NCBI GenBank assembly: GCA_023053575.1
Contig: JAKZAP010000017.1
Coordinates: 10,671,501 to 10,735,500 of the forward strand
DNA from: Branchinecta lynchi
Lineage: Eukaryota; Arthropoda; Branchiopoda; Anostraca; Branchinectidae
Reading direction: 5' to 3'
Length of the DNA stretch: 64,000 bases
The notes beneath the pieces are model-generated. The model was given only the letters and a program-made list of their open reading frames with translations. It was not told the DNA's origin and did no database searches. Shown piece by piece: positions 54,801-63,545 of the stretch. Position 1 is the first letter of the stretch. Every line of letters starts with the position of its first letter. Position numbers and translations under genes: made by a program.

Positions 54801-57800
54801 TTAGTTACCCCTCCAAGATGATGTGCGAGGGATAAATAAAATTTTGGATATTTTGGTTGCACTTCCGGCGAACCGTCCTCAGCGAAGAAAACAAAACTAA
54901 ATCATAAAATCCACCACAATAACAACAGGAAAACGATGCGGAACTAAAAAACAATAAGACTACATGTAACTAAAAACCAGAAGAACGATGCGGGCTGAAC
55001 GACATGCAGATTAAAGTAAAATAACGAAAGATAAAATGTGCGTGTTCAAAGTGTATATGTAGAAATCTGTGATTATTTACAATTCTGAATTCTGTGTATA
55101 TTTACAATTTACCATCTGTCTGGGAAAGCGCAGAAGCTTTCACCCAGAAAACGGCCCACTCCAAAAATCCATAATATCTTTCACCACTTTGAATAAAACC
55201 TTCCACAATCCACAGAACTGGCCACTGCTGCTAACAAGATGCATGCGGCAGCATGCGCGACTCGCGAAATAGCCTCTTTGCTCTGTATGCCCTGAGGGTG
55301 TTTTAAAGCTTTGTTATTTATTCAGAGCCTCGCAAATTCGTATGTTCGCAACACTGGTTGCGTGTCTAGTCGGTCGCGTATTAGTGGAAGGGACAAAACC
55401 CCGAAAATCTCCTTTTTTCTATTTCATGGAGTAGTATTGTAGCCTAGATTGACAGTGTCAGTGTCAATGGGAGGTCTTTACTAAATATAAGGAGGGTTTT
55501 CGCGAGATTCCGGAATCACTTTCCAGCAAGCGAAGCACATCGCAAAAACTGTGGGAAAGCGATTCCTCGAATCGCTTTCGATTCCTGGAATCGTTTTCCA
55601 CTTTCCCGCTGGTCTGATCACGAAAACACACAGAAAGCTGAAATCGCCGCGCAAATGTTGAATTGCAAAGTTTTTAGAATAAATATGGTTCACAGGATAT
55701 TCCTTCGATTCTCATATATTCCAACGAAGCCATCCTTAACGACACCTGTTGTGTTTCTTAATTACTTCCCTAAAAAGTTGCTTCGGTTTCCAAAGCGCGA
55801 AAACCGGGTCGAAAGTCCGACAACTTTCCGAAGCAGCGCGAGAACTCTGCAAAGTCTGGAAAGTTATTCCGACTTGGCGTTCTACCTCCCATACTCTGTA
55901 AGAGCCAATGGCGGTGCTATGACTATAACCCGCACACGCTGCAGCATGAGATAATAATAACCGAACCGTCGCACGACATCGCTAACGTGTCAGTCATCAG
56001 TGAAACAGTTGGCCGACGTGTCTTTTATGTCGGCTAACATCACCGACTTTGATGACGGGTGAACGAGTGATGAACAGAATTTCAGGTTTAGTAGATGATC
56101 ACTGTTCACACCAGGTTGTTCCCTATGAGCGTGTTCCACCCTCCTTACAGTAGTAACTATTATTAGTATTTTCGTTCGAACCTAGTGAAAATTTACTACA
56201 CTGACTGTTCCTACCTTCTCGAAATAGCAACTAATAGTAACTATTTCTTTACCACGCTTGCGAGCGTAGTGAGCTTGGCAACTAAGATCCCTTTTGCGTT
56301 TTCCGGAAGCAGGAAACTGCGCTTCAGCTTTACAAGTAGGGCGAAACGCGACCTCTGTGGTCATTCTCTTAAGCATTAGAAAGACAACTTCCGCAGCAAC
56401 CTTCTCCTGCACTTTCTCAGACTGCCTCAAGCCAGACAGCATTGCAGGCAGAACATCCATGTGTTGGCATGGAGAGAGGCAACCATCAAGGAGAAACGTG
56501 TTATGTGTCACATAGATCAAGTCACTGGCTTTATCTTTGAACCAAAATTCCACCTTACCCCTTTGAGCATAACAGCTGACTGGACTTTAGACTGCACAGC
56601 ATCAACTTTAGATGCCATTCTCAGGTAATTCAGGGCTTCGTTCTTCTTTCTAATTGCATTCTCAGCATAGATTTTGGCACCTTCAATGTTTCCTTGCTGA
56701 AGTGCTTTCTTACATTTAAGCTGCTGGGCTGTCTGGTCTTTTTCTGACTTTTTTGACATCTTTTCTAGTTGCTTGGCACAAAAGCGAAGCTGGAACGATG
56801 TGTCTGAAAACAGAATACTTTTAGCAATCTCAGCTGATCCTGAAGATGGACATCTGATAATGCTTCAGATAAAAATTTGTGAAAAAAAAAAAGATTTTCT
56901 GACAGAACTAAACAACTAATTAAAGGATATCTAAATTAGCCTACAGGACCTAACTACATAGTAATTCAAATCCCTCTTGTATTTTCGGGCTGAAGCTATG
57001 GATTATAAAATAAAGCACCAATAGCTTTTTCTGAAAAAACTAAAATGACTAGTTAAAGGACACCTGCACCTAAATAAGCTAAAGTATCTGCAGGGTAAAA
57101 CCTACAAGATACACAGCCTACATAACCACATCTCAAATAAATTTATAATTTTCAGGAAAGCTTTCCCTCTGTCAAGAAGCAGGGCAAGACATGTTGCTTA
57201 AATTACTCTTTACACTTACTATTCTGCATGAGTAGAATACTTGTTAGGTTTTAACTCCATCATTTTCTCAGGTCCCATTCAAAATAAAGTTAGGCGACAT
57301 TCAAAGGAACATACCTCTAGCCTACTGTAGTCCAAAAAGTCTTTCTTTTTCTGTTGAAGTCTGCCAACACAGAAGTTGCTAATTTTACTGGGAGCAGGGT
57401 CAGAGGAAAGTGTTTTGTTTTATCAAAATGATATTTCTCAACCACCGTTATGGCCAGACAATTTTCAAGTTAAGTGCTGTAAAAATAAAAGGAAGTGATA
57501 TGGTTTTGAGGGTGGAGATTAGGCTTGGTCTTGAACAGGGCTCACTGGAACCTTGAGGATAACATGATAATCTTCTGAAAACCGGCGGGTCTGACCATAT
57601 AACATATCACAAAACCATTTCACTGCGGGCCTGAGCCACAACAGGAACAAAAAAACATGACACAAATATGGTACTGAGGCTAAAAGTAAAACTACAAATT
57701 TGCACCTTGGAAGAGTCCTTCAGTGAAGGCTTCAAGTTCTAATGAGCTGATAATAACTGGGAGCCTTTTGGGCATAATAAAGAGCCAATGGCAGCATGTC

Positions 57801-60263
57801 TTTCTCTCCTTTTTGCCATTGGATTTCTTTTAACGAGTGTCAAGTAAATCTAAGCCGATTATCTCAGGATCATGACGTTACATCATTTACATGAGAAATG
57901 CACATTTTCCATTTCAAACCTTGATGACTGTCCCTAGAACTGGTTATAAATGTAGATACATCCGGCGCCTTGCTGGGCTGTTGCTGGGGGGATGGCTCAT
58001 AGGGTAACTATCCTAGTTCCCGAACGATTTTCACATTTACTGGCAGATTCCTTTTAAAAAAATTGCAAGAGATTTCCCCGAGCAGATAGAAGAAAAATCT
58101 CCTCAACTGATCATTTGTTGTGAGACTGGCTTACTTACTGGTACACGCCACCTTTCTAGTTTGAAGCGGATGGTCGTAACAGTACTTTCTTCGATCTATA
58201 GTATCATTTCTCAGTTCCCGAACGCCAAGAGATCAGAAAACCATTCGAAAACCAATGTTCGGAACCCATGTTCCAGTTCCCGAATTTTTCGTCTCAGTTA
58301 CCGAACTTAGAATCAAACGCGAAACTGATTGTCGGTTCAGTTTCCAAACAGCAAACTGTGTTGTCATAGCCGCAGCACCTGGGTAACACTAGTTAAAGGT
58401 TAGCTGTGTTCGTATTTGTCATTCCAACCATTGTTTTACTACAAGAATATTTTTTATAACGCTGTTTATGTACGGCGTTAGACTGCCGATAGTAAGATAT
58501 TTTCTTTGTTCTGTTGAACTGCCGTTTCATTCATCGTTAATGAAAGGACGAACTAAGGTGGAAAGTAAGTTTCAGTATTTTGGTTCGGTAATTAGGCACG
58601 AAATTTCAATATTCTAAAAGAAAAAATTGTTGACCAAGTTTAGTTTTTCTCTAACAGGTATGTAGTGTATATCCTCCTATGACACACGGTAAGTATTATA
58701 ACGATAATCTTCACACAGAAAATTAATGGTGGAAATGGGAGGATGATATGAAGTCGTATCAGCCTCCAGAGAGGATGATATGAAGTCATCAGCTTCCAGA
58801 GAGGATGATATGAAGTCATCAGTCTCCAGAGAGGACCTCTGTTCGACGAAGTTATAACACGAGGCCTACTGAATACACAAAGCCTACTGAATACACAAGG
58901 CCTACTGAATTTCTGGTCTTCACCTGACTTTGGCCATAGTATGGACCAAGCACAGTAAACCAAAAAGATCAATTCAGAATGTAAGATCTTCAAAACTCGA
59001 ACCACTTGATCAAGGAAACAGTACCCATAAGTCATTTTTTCGCTAGATTTCATATGAATTAATATTCTGGGATGAAAATAGATTTATCGTAGTTTTCAAC
59101 CCTATCTCGCCCGTAAATTAAATCTTGGCTTACGGGGCCCATCTGAGTAGGCTTGGTACTTGTACTTCAGTAAAACATAGAAGTACTTGGCACAACACTT
59201 CCCAGAACGTTCATCCCGCGTATTCTTCTCGTTCGGATTCATAGACTGTACGTTTGAGAACCGGGATTGTTTTTCCAAACGATTCTTCTTCGACCGTTTG
59301 GGGACCAGAAATATGTTGTTCGGATTGACGTCCAGTCTTTCGGTTTTCTTTAAAGCCTGAACAATAAGCAAAATACCTTGATAAACGATTTATTAGAGCG
59401 GTCCTAGGCCATGAAACTAAAAAACGGGCGGAAACCACAGAAATAGAGATTCAAGGATTTCATTCTGAAACTCAAAAACGCATGCAACCAGTTTCAGAAC
59501 GATAGTACCCTCGGCAAAAACTGTACAAATATGTTATATGATGCAACATCAATAAAATGTGATATCCATTTTGCAGGGAAAGATGCCTTCTTTCGAATGG
59601 TGTCAAAATTTGTAATTTAAAAACTGAACAAAACGGAAGCAAATTAATTCCAGAAGACCTCTTTCCAAGTGTCAGATTTACTTTTGGGTTCTTTTATTCT
59701 TTTCGATTGCGAGTTGACGGAGGAACGGAACGAGTAAGGACAAAAACACACCACTACTGAATGCTAATAAGCACGAATTTCAAAATTTTATCCCAGCGTT
59801 TATGCAGCAGCTAGAGGATTTTGATTTTTTTTCCGAACATCAGAGGTAGGACGTTCGGGAACTAGGATAGTTACCATACAGTTGCTGTGGGCATGGCTCA
59901 TACAGTATACATATAAAGATAGATCAAAATATGTATCTAATAATAACAATATGTTTGTTTATTTATGTTTTAGCCAAAAGCCAATTAAACAAAATATTTT
60001 TATCAAATTACGAAACTTCTTTCATGATATCTCATTGATATTAGCAGTACTGGATAATGGGCTGAGATTTAGTCCAGAACTTTCAAGAACCTGACCCGAG
60101 GCCCTGGAGCCTGAACCTGAGGAGATTCACTGATTCATTCATAATATGAATGAATATGATATGTTGTATCACCCTTAGGGCGATGGCACTGGACTACAAC
60201 AGATTTAGGACTTGAATCAGGAAAGTGTCTAAACTTGAAAGGGAGAATCAACCAACCTTCCAT
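48675..60263 (-). CDS. CHMP1A: CHMP1A-type charged multivesicular body protein 1 (ESCRT-III), spliced, 3' exon not found
   Basis: Four exons read in phase on the minus strand: 60257-60263 (start, probable), 56559-56803, 51458-51586 and 48675-48847. Together they give 184 codons plus two bases. The family length is about 196 residues. The product is a Snf7-family ESCRT-III subunit that acts on endosomal membranes in multivesicular-body formation and membrane scission and recruits VPS4 through a C-terminal MIT-interacting motif. Visible matches to the family are [80 protein letters not shown] and KELDR at the start of the final helix. The basic N-terminal half and acidic C-terminal half are typical. 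The last exon, expected to add about ten residues ending in an L-x-x-L-(K/R) pattern, was not located downstream. Introns of 3.5, 5.0 and 2.6 kb are filled with repeats. Confidence 0.9.
48848..49451. other. Start of CHMP1A intron 3, no further feature seen
   Basis: Intron sequence between exon 4 and the family D insertion. No repeat or exon is supported. Confidence 0.5.
49452..49755 (-). mobile_element. GAGCGTG-ended MITE (family D), copy 2
   Basis: A 304-bp element, nearly identical to 34811-35115 but inverted. It starts GAGCGTGTTCCACCCTTCC and ends GTAGGATGGAACACGCTC, with ATA on both sides (49449-49451 and 49756-49758) as a 3-bp target duplication. It lies in CHMP1A intron 3. The 92-codon minus-strand frame inside is the shadow of the same chance frame in copy 1. 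Confidence 0.88.
49813..50249. mobile_element. Family I MITE, copy 1, TA-flanked
   Basis: The ends are AAGTTTAACTGAAAAG and, inverted, AAGTTTAACCGAAAAG, with TA on both sides. The interior (TTTTTGTGTCATTTAACTGA, TCCACTATCTACTCTAG, CGCGGGTTTTCAGTGGG, AGCGGGTCTTCAAGCC) matches 63101-63545 along its length. The length is 437 bp. It lies in CHMP1A intron 3. No transposase. Confidence 0.85.
50250..50686. other. CHMP1A intron 3, no feature seen
   Basis: Unique intronic sequence. The open frame at 50242-50493 has no support. Confidence 0.45.
50687..50889. repeat. 47-bp tandem repeat, 4.3 copies
   Basis: GACCTCGTTTTTGGTTTAGA then GCGTCAGCTGAATTTATTAG and AGCTTTC (47 bases) repeats at 50687, 50734, 50781 and 50828 plus a partial copy, with one substitution visible. 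The CGTCAGCTGAATTTATTAGA part comes from family E, so a piece of a family E arm has been tandemly amplified inside CHMP1A intron 3. Confidence 0.95.
50930..51457 (-). repeat. Family E arm joined to a duplicated donor-site / retroelement segment
   Basis: 50930-51070 is a family E arm (TTGAGCCTGAAGAGGACC, GGGCTGAAATATTGCTC). From 51055 to 51420 the sequence repeats 52735-52940 with a 150-base insertion: TTTTGTTTCCTCGA(A/C)GTC, CCACTTCAGGGTAGGACCCT, ACAAACTTACGGCTGTTTT, TTTTATTTGTACAAAATT and a reverse transcriptase piece (minus strand: [19 protein letters not shown]). It ends against the 3' edge of CHMP1A exon 3, whose donor region has the same ACATGTACAAACTTACGGCT sequence. Confidence 0.75.
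51458..51586 (-). CDS. CHMP1A: CHMP1A exon 3
   Basis: On the minus strand acceptor TTTCTCTCTTTTAG precedes [40 protein letters not shown] and KTA, then donor GTAAGT. It is 129 bases, phase 0 on both sides, matching exon 2 (ends KG) and exon 4 (begins VVEDS). It corresponds to the central helices of the Snf7 core (human CHMP1A has the same MDLQK and DRFEQQ layout). The last ten bases and the donor recur twice as a decoy in nearby repeats. Confidence 0.95.
51947..53270 (-). mobile_element. Non-LTR retrotransposon reverse transcriptase, broken, in CHMP1A intron 2
   Basis: On the minus strand, from 53270, are [19 protein letters not shown] and KFVDDLSA (catalytic FVDD at about 53160-53171), then an in-frame stop, then [14 protein letters not shown] and [19 protein letters not shown] to 52869. 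The protein resumes at 52279-51947 with [29 protein letters not shown] and [19 protein letters not shown]. This order is that of CR1/L2-like reverse transcriptase palm then thumb. The gap, 52300-52868, holds a family E arm and the duplicated segment, so the element was interrupted by later insertions and is dead. Confidence 0.8.
52610..52745 (-). mobile_element. Family E arm inserted in the retrotransposon
   Basis: TTGAGCGGCTTTGAGCCTGA, AGACCCGAGAAGGGCCGAAA, TTTTGCACTATCAAACAATG and TCAGCTAGGGCTGAAGGAAT match other family E right arms (50930 and 48390). No left arm was seen. Confidence 0.75.
53271..53568. other. CHMP1A intron 2, no clear feature
   Basis: Adjoins the reverse transcriptase fragment. 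It may contain more 5' retroelement sequence (minus-strand frame 53185-53403), but I cannot support motifs. Confidence 0.35.
53569..53942. mobile_element. Family H MITE, copy 3
   Basis: It begins TTAAAGGACCCCATGCAC and ends GGTAAGACAGATCCTTTAA. The interior (CTGTATTTTAAAATATTTGG, CCCACGGTTTTGGCTG, GAATTTACATAACTGG, GATACACATCGAAGATAGC) matches 38154-38559. The 106-codon plus-strand frame is incidental. It lies in CHMP1A intron 2. Confidence 0.7.
54099..54174 (+). pseudogene. tRNA-Thr(UGU)-like pseudogene or tRNA-derived sequence
   Basis: The order is tRNA-like: TAGCTCAATTGGTAGAAC (D arm, A-box-like), CGCCTTGTAAGC (anticodon loop CTTGTAA, anticodon TGT), then CCTGCAATCAAATCC (T loop, B-box-like). 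The D stem has a mismatch, the anticodon and T stems pair poorly, and the acceptor ends CACTCGA and TGAGGAG are only partly complementary. It is therefore a decayed tRNA or the head of a SINE, not a functional gene. Confidence 0.5.
54175..56127. other. CHMP1A intron 2, with one pair of inverted 42-base sequences
   Basis: TTTCATAAAATAGAAAAAAC and TCTCGGGGTTTTTTC (about 54748-54795) have an inverted counterpart at 55388-55432 (ACAAAACCCCGAAAATCTCC, TTTTTTCTATTTCATGG). They could be the ends of a 0.68-kb element, but the flanks show no duplication. No exon is supported in the interval. Confidence 0.4.
56128..56290 (+). mobile_element. GAGCGTG-ended MITE (family D), partial copy
   Basis: GAGCGTGTTCCACCCTCC, then AGTAACTATTATTAGTA, CTACACTGACTGTTCCTACC and AACTAATAGTAACTATTTC follow the order of 49452-49640, with many differences. 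The right half and end are missing. It lies about 270 bases downstream of CHMP1A exon 2. Confidence 0.75.
56559..56803 (-). CDS. CHMP1A: CHMP1A exon 2
   Basis: On the minus strand acceptor CTGTTTTCAG precedes (D)[78 protein letters not shown] and LKG, then donor GTAAGG. The 245 bases begin two bases into a codon and end at a codon boundary, fitting exons 1 and 3. It covers helix 1 and most of helix 2, with the basic membrane-binding surface. The internal ATG at 56759 is Met 15 or so of the protein and not the start. Confidence 0.96.
56804..58002. other. CHMP1A intron 1, no feature seen
   Basis: About 1.2 kb of AT-rich intronic sequence. I found no supported exon, repeat or regulatory element. 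Confidence 0.5.
58753..58912. repeat. 33-bp and 19-bp tandem repeats
   Basis: GAGAGGATGATATGAAGTCA with (T)CAGCTTCCA repeats three times at 58760-58840. CCTACTGAATACACAAGG repeats about three times at 58864-58912. They make the overlapping minus-strand open frame (58640-59053) locally periodic, so that frame is not a gene. Confidence 0.85.
59102..59360 (-). CDS. Coding-like terminal exon inside the 1.87-kb element, unrecognised
   Basis: On the minus strand acceptor TTGCTTATTGTTCAG leads into [79 protein letters not shown] and NLRAR, then TAG. The stretch is strongly basic and protein-like. It could be part of a transposase or accessory protein of the enclosing inverted-repeat element, or a captured host exon. 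No catalytic motif is visible. A plus-strand MKGRTKVE start with a GTAAGT donor (about 58542) also lies inside the element, on the other strand. Confidence 0.4.
59876..60256. other. CHMP1A intron 1, start-proximal part
   Basis: Intronic sequence between the inverted-repeat element and the start micro-exon. Its left edge carries the second copy of the GTTGCTG...ATGGCTCATA flank. No exon is supported. Confidence 0.4.
60257..60263 (-). CDS. CHMP1A: CHMP1A exon 1 (start codon, seven coding bases)
   Basis: On the minus strand ATGGAAG is followed by donor GTTGGT. Joined to exon 2 it gives [10 protein letters not shown], matching the MDDTLFQLKF start of animal CHMP1A in length and phase. Just upstream is a good acceptor (GTTAATTTTTCAG) before ATCTGTC, so the exon may be only 14 bases with a further 5' UTR exon beyond. 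The match is short, and a chance occurrence in the searched interval is possible. Confidence 0.55.
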
Positions 60264-60357
60264 GACAGATCTGAAAAATTAACAAAGTTCTTTTAAAAAA
60301 AAGTGCAGAATCCAGGAACAGCGTTGCCGGTAGTTGCTAACTAGCGTGTGCCAACAG

Positions 60358-60469
60358 AAAATTCGAGGGCGACGACGAAATGGAAATGGACGACCAGCCA
60401 GGGGGGCAGCAGCTGAGACCAGCTTGCGTGGAAGACGGTGGAGTGGAAAGCAGCATGGAAGTATTTTAA
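60358..60469 (+). CDS. Possible terminal exon, acidic, unrecognised
   Basis: After acceptor-like TGTGCCAACAG the plus strand reads KFEGDDEMEMDDQPGGQQLR and PACVEDGGVESSMEVF, then TAA, with AATAAA at 60470-60475 directly after the stop. The acidic GDDEMEMDD end and immediate poly(A) signal look genuine, but no upstream exon was found. It would overlap the CHMP1A 5' region in antisense. It may be a real 3' end or a coincidence. Confidence 0.3.
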
Positions 60470-60552
60470 AATAAAAGGTGCACTACGTCTGCTGACACTG
60501 CTAGTTATATTGAAAACAGAAGAAAATATCGTGCATATCAACGAATTCAAAT

Positions 60553-60730
60553 TATCCGATCAGTCGTTAAAACTCGTATTTGGCTGATAGTGATACGGGA
60601 AAAGAAGAAACAGCACTGACTGGAAAGTCAAAACAATGGCATATCCGATCAGTCGTTAAAACTCGTATTTGGCTGATAGTTATACGGGAAAAGAAGAAAC
60701 AACACTGACTGGAAAGTAAAAACAATGGCG
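60553..60730. repeat. 89-bp tandem duplication upstream of CHMP1A
   Basis: TATCCGATCAGTCGTTAAAA through GACTGGAAAGT(C/A)AAAACAATGGC occurs at 60553 and again at 60642, nearly identical. Each copy ends AAAACAATGGC, a strong start-codon context; the second leads into the open frame at 60726. The region lies 290-470 bases upstream of the CHMP1A start and may be promoter sequence. Confidence 0.9.
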
Positions 60731-60794
60731 GAACAGCAAATAGCAAAATCTACTAAAATTCAAATAAGAACTGACATGAGAAGTGTAACTTGAA
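60726..60794 (+). CDS. Possible first exon of a divergent gene
   Basis: ATG in a strong context (AAACAATGGCGG) opens MAEQQIAKSTKIQIRTDMRS and VT before TGA. A potential donor (GAGAA then GTGTAA, at about 60781) would make it a first exon. It is divergent from CHMP1A across about 460 bases, as in a shared promoter. No downstream exon was found and no family is recognised, so it stays weak. Confidence 0.25.
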
Positions 60795-60944
60795 TTATTT
60801 GTTGGTTCCTAAATTTAATTGTATATTTTCTGAAACATTAACTTTCATTTTAATTTTAGTTTTTCAATTTTAATTTTATTTTCTTATTTAATTTTAACAA
60901 TTATAAATTTAATTTTTTATTTTAATGTCGATTTTTTTGTTTGA
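60795..60944. other. AT-rich ATTTTAATTTTA low-complexity tract
   Basis: 60830-60935 consists of TTTTAATTTTA-type simple sequence, with a similar tract at 61170-61260 on the other side of the family E copy, so the E copy appears inserted in simple repeat. Confidence 0.7.
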
Positions 60945-61172
60945 CAGTGCAAAATGAATACGTCAGCAGAAGTTTTTAAGAGCTATATTTCGGTCCTTCT
61001 TGGCAAGGGTCCGATTTTCAGACGTTTCGTTGTTCCAACTTGAGTGGCTTTGGCCCCGAAGAGGACACTTGCCAAGAAGGGCCGAAATATAGCTCTGATA
61101 AATTCAGCTGACTTATCTATTTTGTATTTTCCAATATGATTCACAGTCAGCTTGGTCTGAAGGAATATTTAA
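60945..61172. mobile_element. Fold-back family E copy
   Basis: The left arm is GACAGTGCAAAATGAATACG, TATATTTCGGTCCTTCTTGG. The right arm is CCGAAGAGGACACTTGCC, AAGAAGGGCCGAAATATAGC, TCAGCTTGGTCTGAAGGAAT. The arms are inverted around a GTTCCAACTTGAGTGGC centre. No coding capacity. Confidence 0.8.
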
Positions 61173-61272
61173 TTTAAAATTTTAATTTTTAGTTTTACTT
61201 TTAGTTTTTTATTTTCACTATTATTACTATTATTAGTATTATTTTCTATTATTATTACAGATATAGCTTAGC

Positions 61273-62934
61273 CAGGGGCGTCACTAGCATTTTACCTTTG
61301 GGGGGTGGACGTCCGATTGTGCCGACGGGACTTTTAATGTACCGAAAAAACACGGCTCATTTCCCGCTTCGCGGCAACGGCTCATTTTCCGCGATCACAT
61401 AGTAGAACTGGTGTAATAGGATAAATTAAATTAAGCGCCGCAGGGGAAAATTTTTAAATGCGCCTTTTTTGGCGAGATTTAATTATCACCCTACAAATTC
61501 TAGCTTTTAATGAGGTGCACCAAACCCCCCACCCCGCTTCGCGGCAATGGCGCGAATTTCCCACAAACACATAGTAGAACCGGGGTAGTATGACAAATTA
61601 AACTAAGCGCCGCATGCGAAATTTTTGAAATCCTTCTTTTTTCTGGCAAGATTTAACTACCACTCTAAAAATTCTAGCTTATAATGAGGTGCATCAAAAA
61701 TTATAATCCTAAAATGACAACTAAATGGCACGCCCTTCCTGTAAAATAGAGAATACTACGAAATGTGCCGCAGGCGAAATTTTCTGGAAACACTGATGAT
61801 CAGAGCATCTCTTTGCGATCCGAAATATAAAAAAGGACCACCTATCAGTTGCCATCCAGGATCATGTAAATACAAAGTAGATTTCTTTTAATTTACAACA
61901 AGAACAAGTTCGAGTTTTTACGTCAAAGGACGTGCTTGTTACCGGAGTATTGCAATCCTCAGGCCCGTTATTTATCCGTCAAATTTATTTAGCACTTTAA
62001 AAAGTAACCAACAAGGAACGGAACAGAACGAAAAAGTATTTGACGGTGCATGTAACAAGAAAAGAATCCAGATTTACCGACAAAATTTAAACTGTCGGTT
62101 TTCGCCCAACAGAAGTTTGCAGACTTTGATTTGATTTCGTATGTGTACACAAACCCGACTTGCCGACGAGACTTAAACTAGATCGCAGAATTTGATTTTG
62201 TTTGTGTAAAAATCCCGATTTACCGACGAGACTTAAACTTACGGTCTTCGCCACAAACGTTTACAGAATTTGATTTGATTTCTCATTTGTGAAAAATCCC
62301 AATGTGCCACCTTTTGGTCCTCGCCCGATATAAGTTTACAGAATTTGATTTCTTACGTGTAAAAAATCCCGATGTGCCGACGAGACAAACTTCCGGTCTT
62401 CGCCAGACAAAAGTTAAAATTGGATTTCTGCGGTGTGTAAAAATATCCTGATGTGTCGATGAGACAAACTTTCGGTCTTCGCCCAACAAAAGTTTGCTGA
62501 ATCTTATTTCTTATGTGTTAAAAGATCCCGACTTGCCGACGAGACTTAAACTTTCGGTCTTGCCCGACAAATTCTTGCAGAATTTGATTTCTTACGTGTA
62601 AAACAATCCCGATGTGCCGACGAGACTTAAACTTTCGGTCTTCGCCCGACAAAAGTTTGCAGAATTTGATTTCTTATGTGTAAAACAATCCCGATGTGCC
62701 GACAAGACTTAAGCTTTCGGTCTTCGCCCGACGAAATTTTGCAGAATTTGATTTCTTATGTGTACGACAATCCCGATGTGCCGACGAGACTTAAACTTTT
62801 GATCTTTGCCCGACAAGCGTTTACAGAATTTGATTTCTTATGTGTTCGTCGTCGCTCCGCGACGACAAACTAGTGAATCAAATAATTTCCCAGGACCTTT
62901 GGGGGGAGTCCCCCCCCCCATAGTGACGCCCCTG
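61273..62934. mobile_element. Non-autonomous hAT element with tandem-repeat interior
   Basis: The ends are CAGGGGCGTCACTA and its exact inverse (62921-62934). The flanks AGCTTAGC (61265-61272) and AGCCTAGC (62935-62942) are an 8-bp duplication with one mismatch, the hAT signature. The interior has two tandem 185-base units (61375-61555 and 61560-61740: AAGCGCCGCA, GGCGCGAATTTCCC, ATTCTAGCTT) and about nine 81-base units from 62110 to 62850 (CCGATGTGCCGACGAGACTT, TTTCGGTCTTCGCCCGAC, GCAGAATTTGATTTCTTA). There is no transposase frame, so movement would need an autonomous relative. Confidence 0.88.
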
Positions 62935-63100
62935 AGCCTAGCGCCCTAGCCTACCCCTTCACACAAACCCAATTAGCTGCTGATATAGCTGCAGTTGCAG
63001 CTACAAGTTCTTCCTCCATCTAGTTATCAAATATTTTCCTTATTTTCCTTCATCACGTCATCGTCTTCGAATTTTCGAATGTATTTTTGCGTGATTTTTA

Positions 63101-63545
63101 AAGTTTAACTGAAAAGCAAACCTATTTTTGTGTCATTTAGCTGAATACACTGAGTTATTTGGATTCTGCTAGGAGATTTTTTGATTTTCCACTATCTGCT
63201 CTAGTAGTGAGGTTCAGAATATCTACGGCTGTCTCCACAGCGCAAATTCTACTATGACGCGGAACGTTTGAATCTGAACACAAACGCGGCTTTTCAGTGG
63301 GCAGTGATAACTGTGGTGAAGACTGCTTAGTGCCTGAACAAAGAAATTTCATAAATCTTTTTAGTCAAGCATACGGCACAGGTAATACCACAAATATGAC
63401 AGCGAAATTCCACTATTTGAAATTGATTAATTCGTTAATATCGGAGCAACGAAGTAACGCATTTTCATCAGGTCTTCAAGCCTCTTAAAGTGGATATGTG
63501 AGGGGTAACAAGACTGACCCATCTCTGCCCTTTTCAGTTAAACTT
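63101..63545. mobile_element. Family I MITE, copy 2, TA-flanked
   Basis: The ends are AAGTTTAACTGAAAAG and the exact inverse, CTTTTCAGTTAAACTT, with TA at 63099-63100 and 63546-63547. Full-length similarity to 49813-50249. The length is 445 bp. The small frames inside (63155-63352 and 63297-63488) are incidental. Confidence 0.88.

Larger units (their letters stand above)
58003..59875. mobile_element. 1.87-kb inverted-repeat element with subterminal AGTTCCCGAAC motifs
   Basis: The ends are perfect 24-base inverted repeats: GGTAACTATCCTAGTTCCCG plus AACG, and the complement at 59852-59875. The core AGTTCCCGAAC recurs inside at about 58213, 58266 (partial) and 58289 (AGTTACCGAAC), as expected of transposase-binding iterons. 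Outside both ends are related direct sequences, GTTGCTGGGGGGATGGCTCA and GTTGCTGTGGGCATGGCTCA. Inside are a coding-like minus-strand exon (59102-59360) and short tandem repeats (58753-58912). It lies in CHMP1A intron 1. Confidence 0.7.

Noticed and set aside
56182..56553. 123-codon minus-strand frame starting inside CHMP1A intron 2
   Set aside because: It runs from just below the exon 2 donor into the partial family D MITE; not continuous with the CHMP1A frame.
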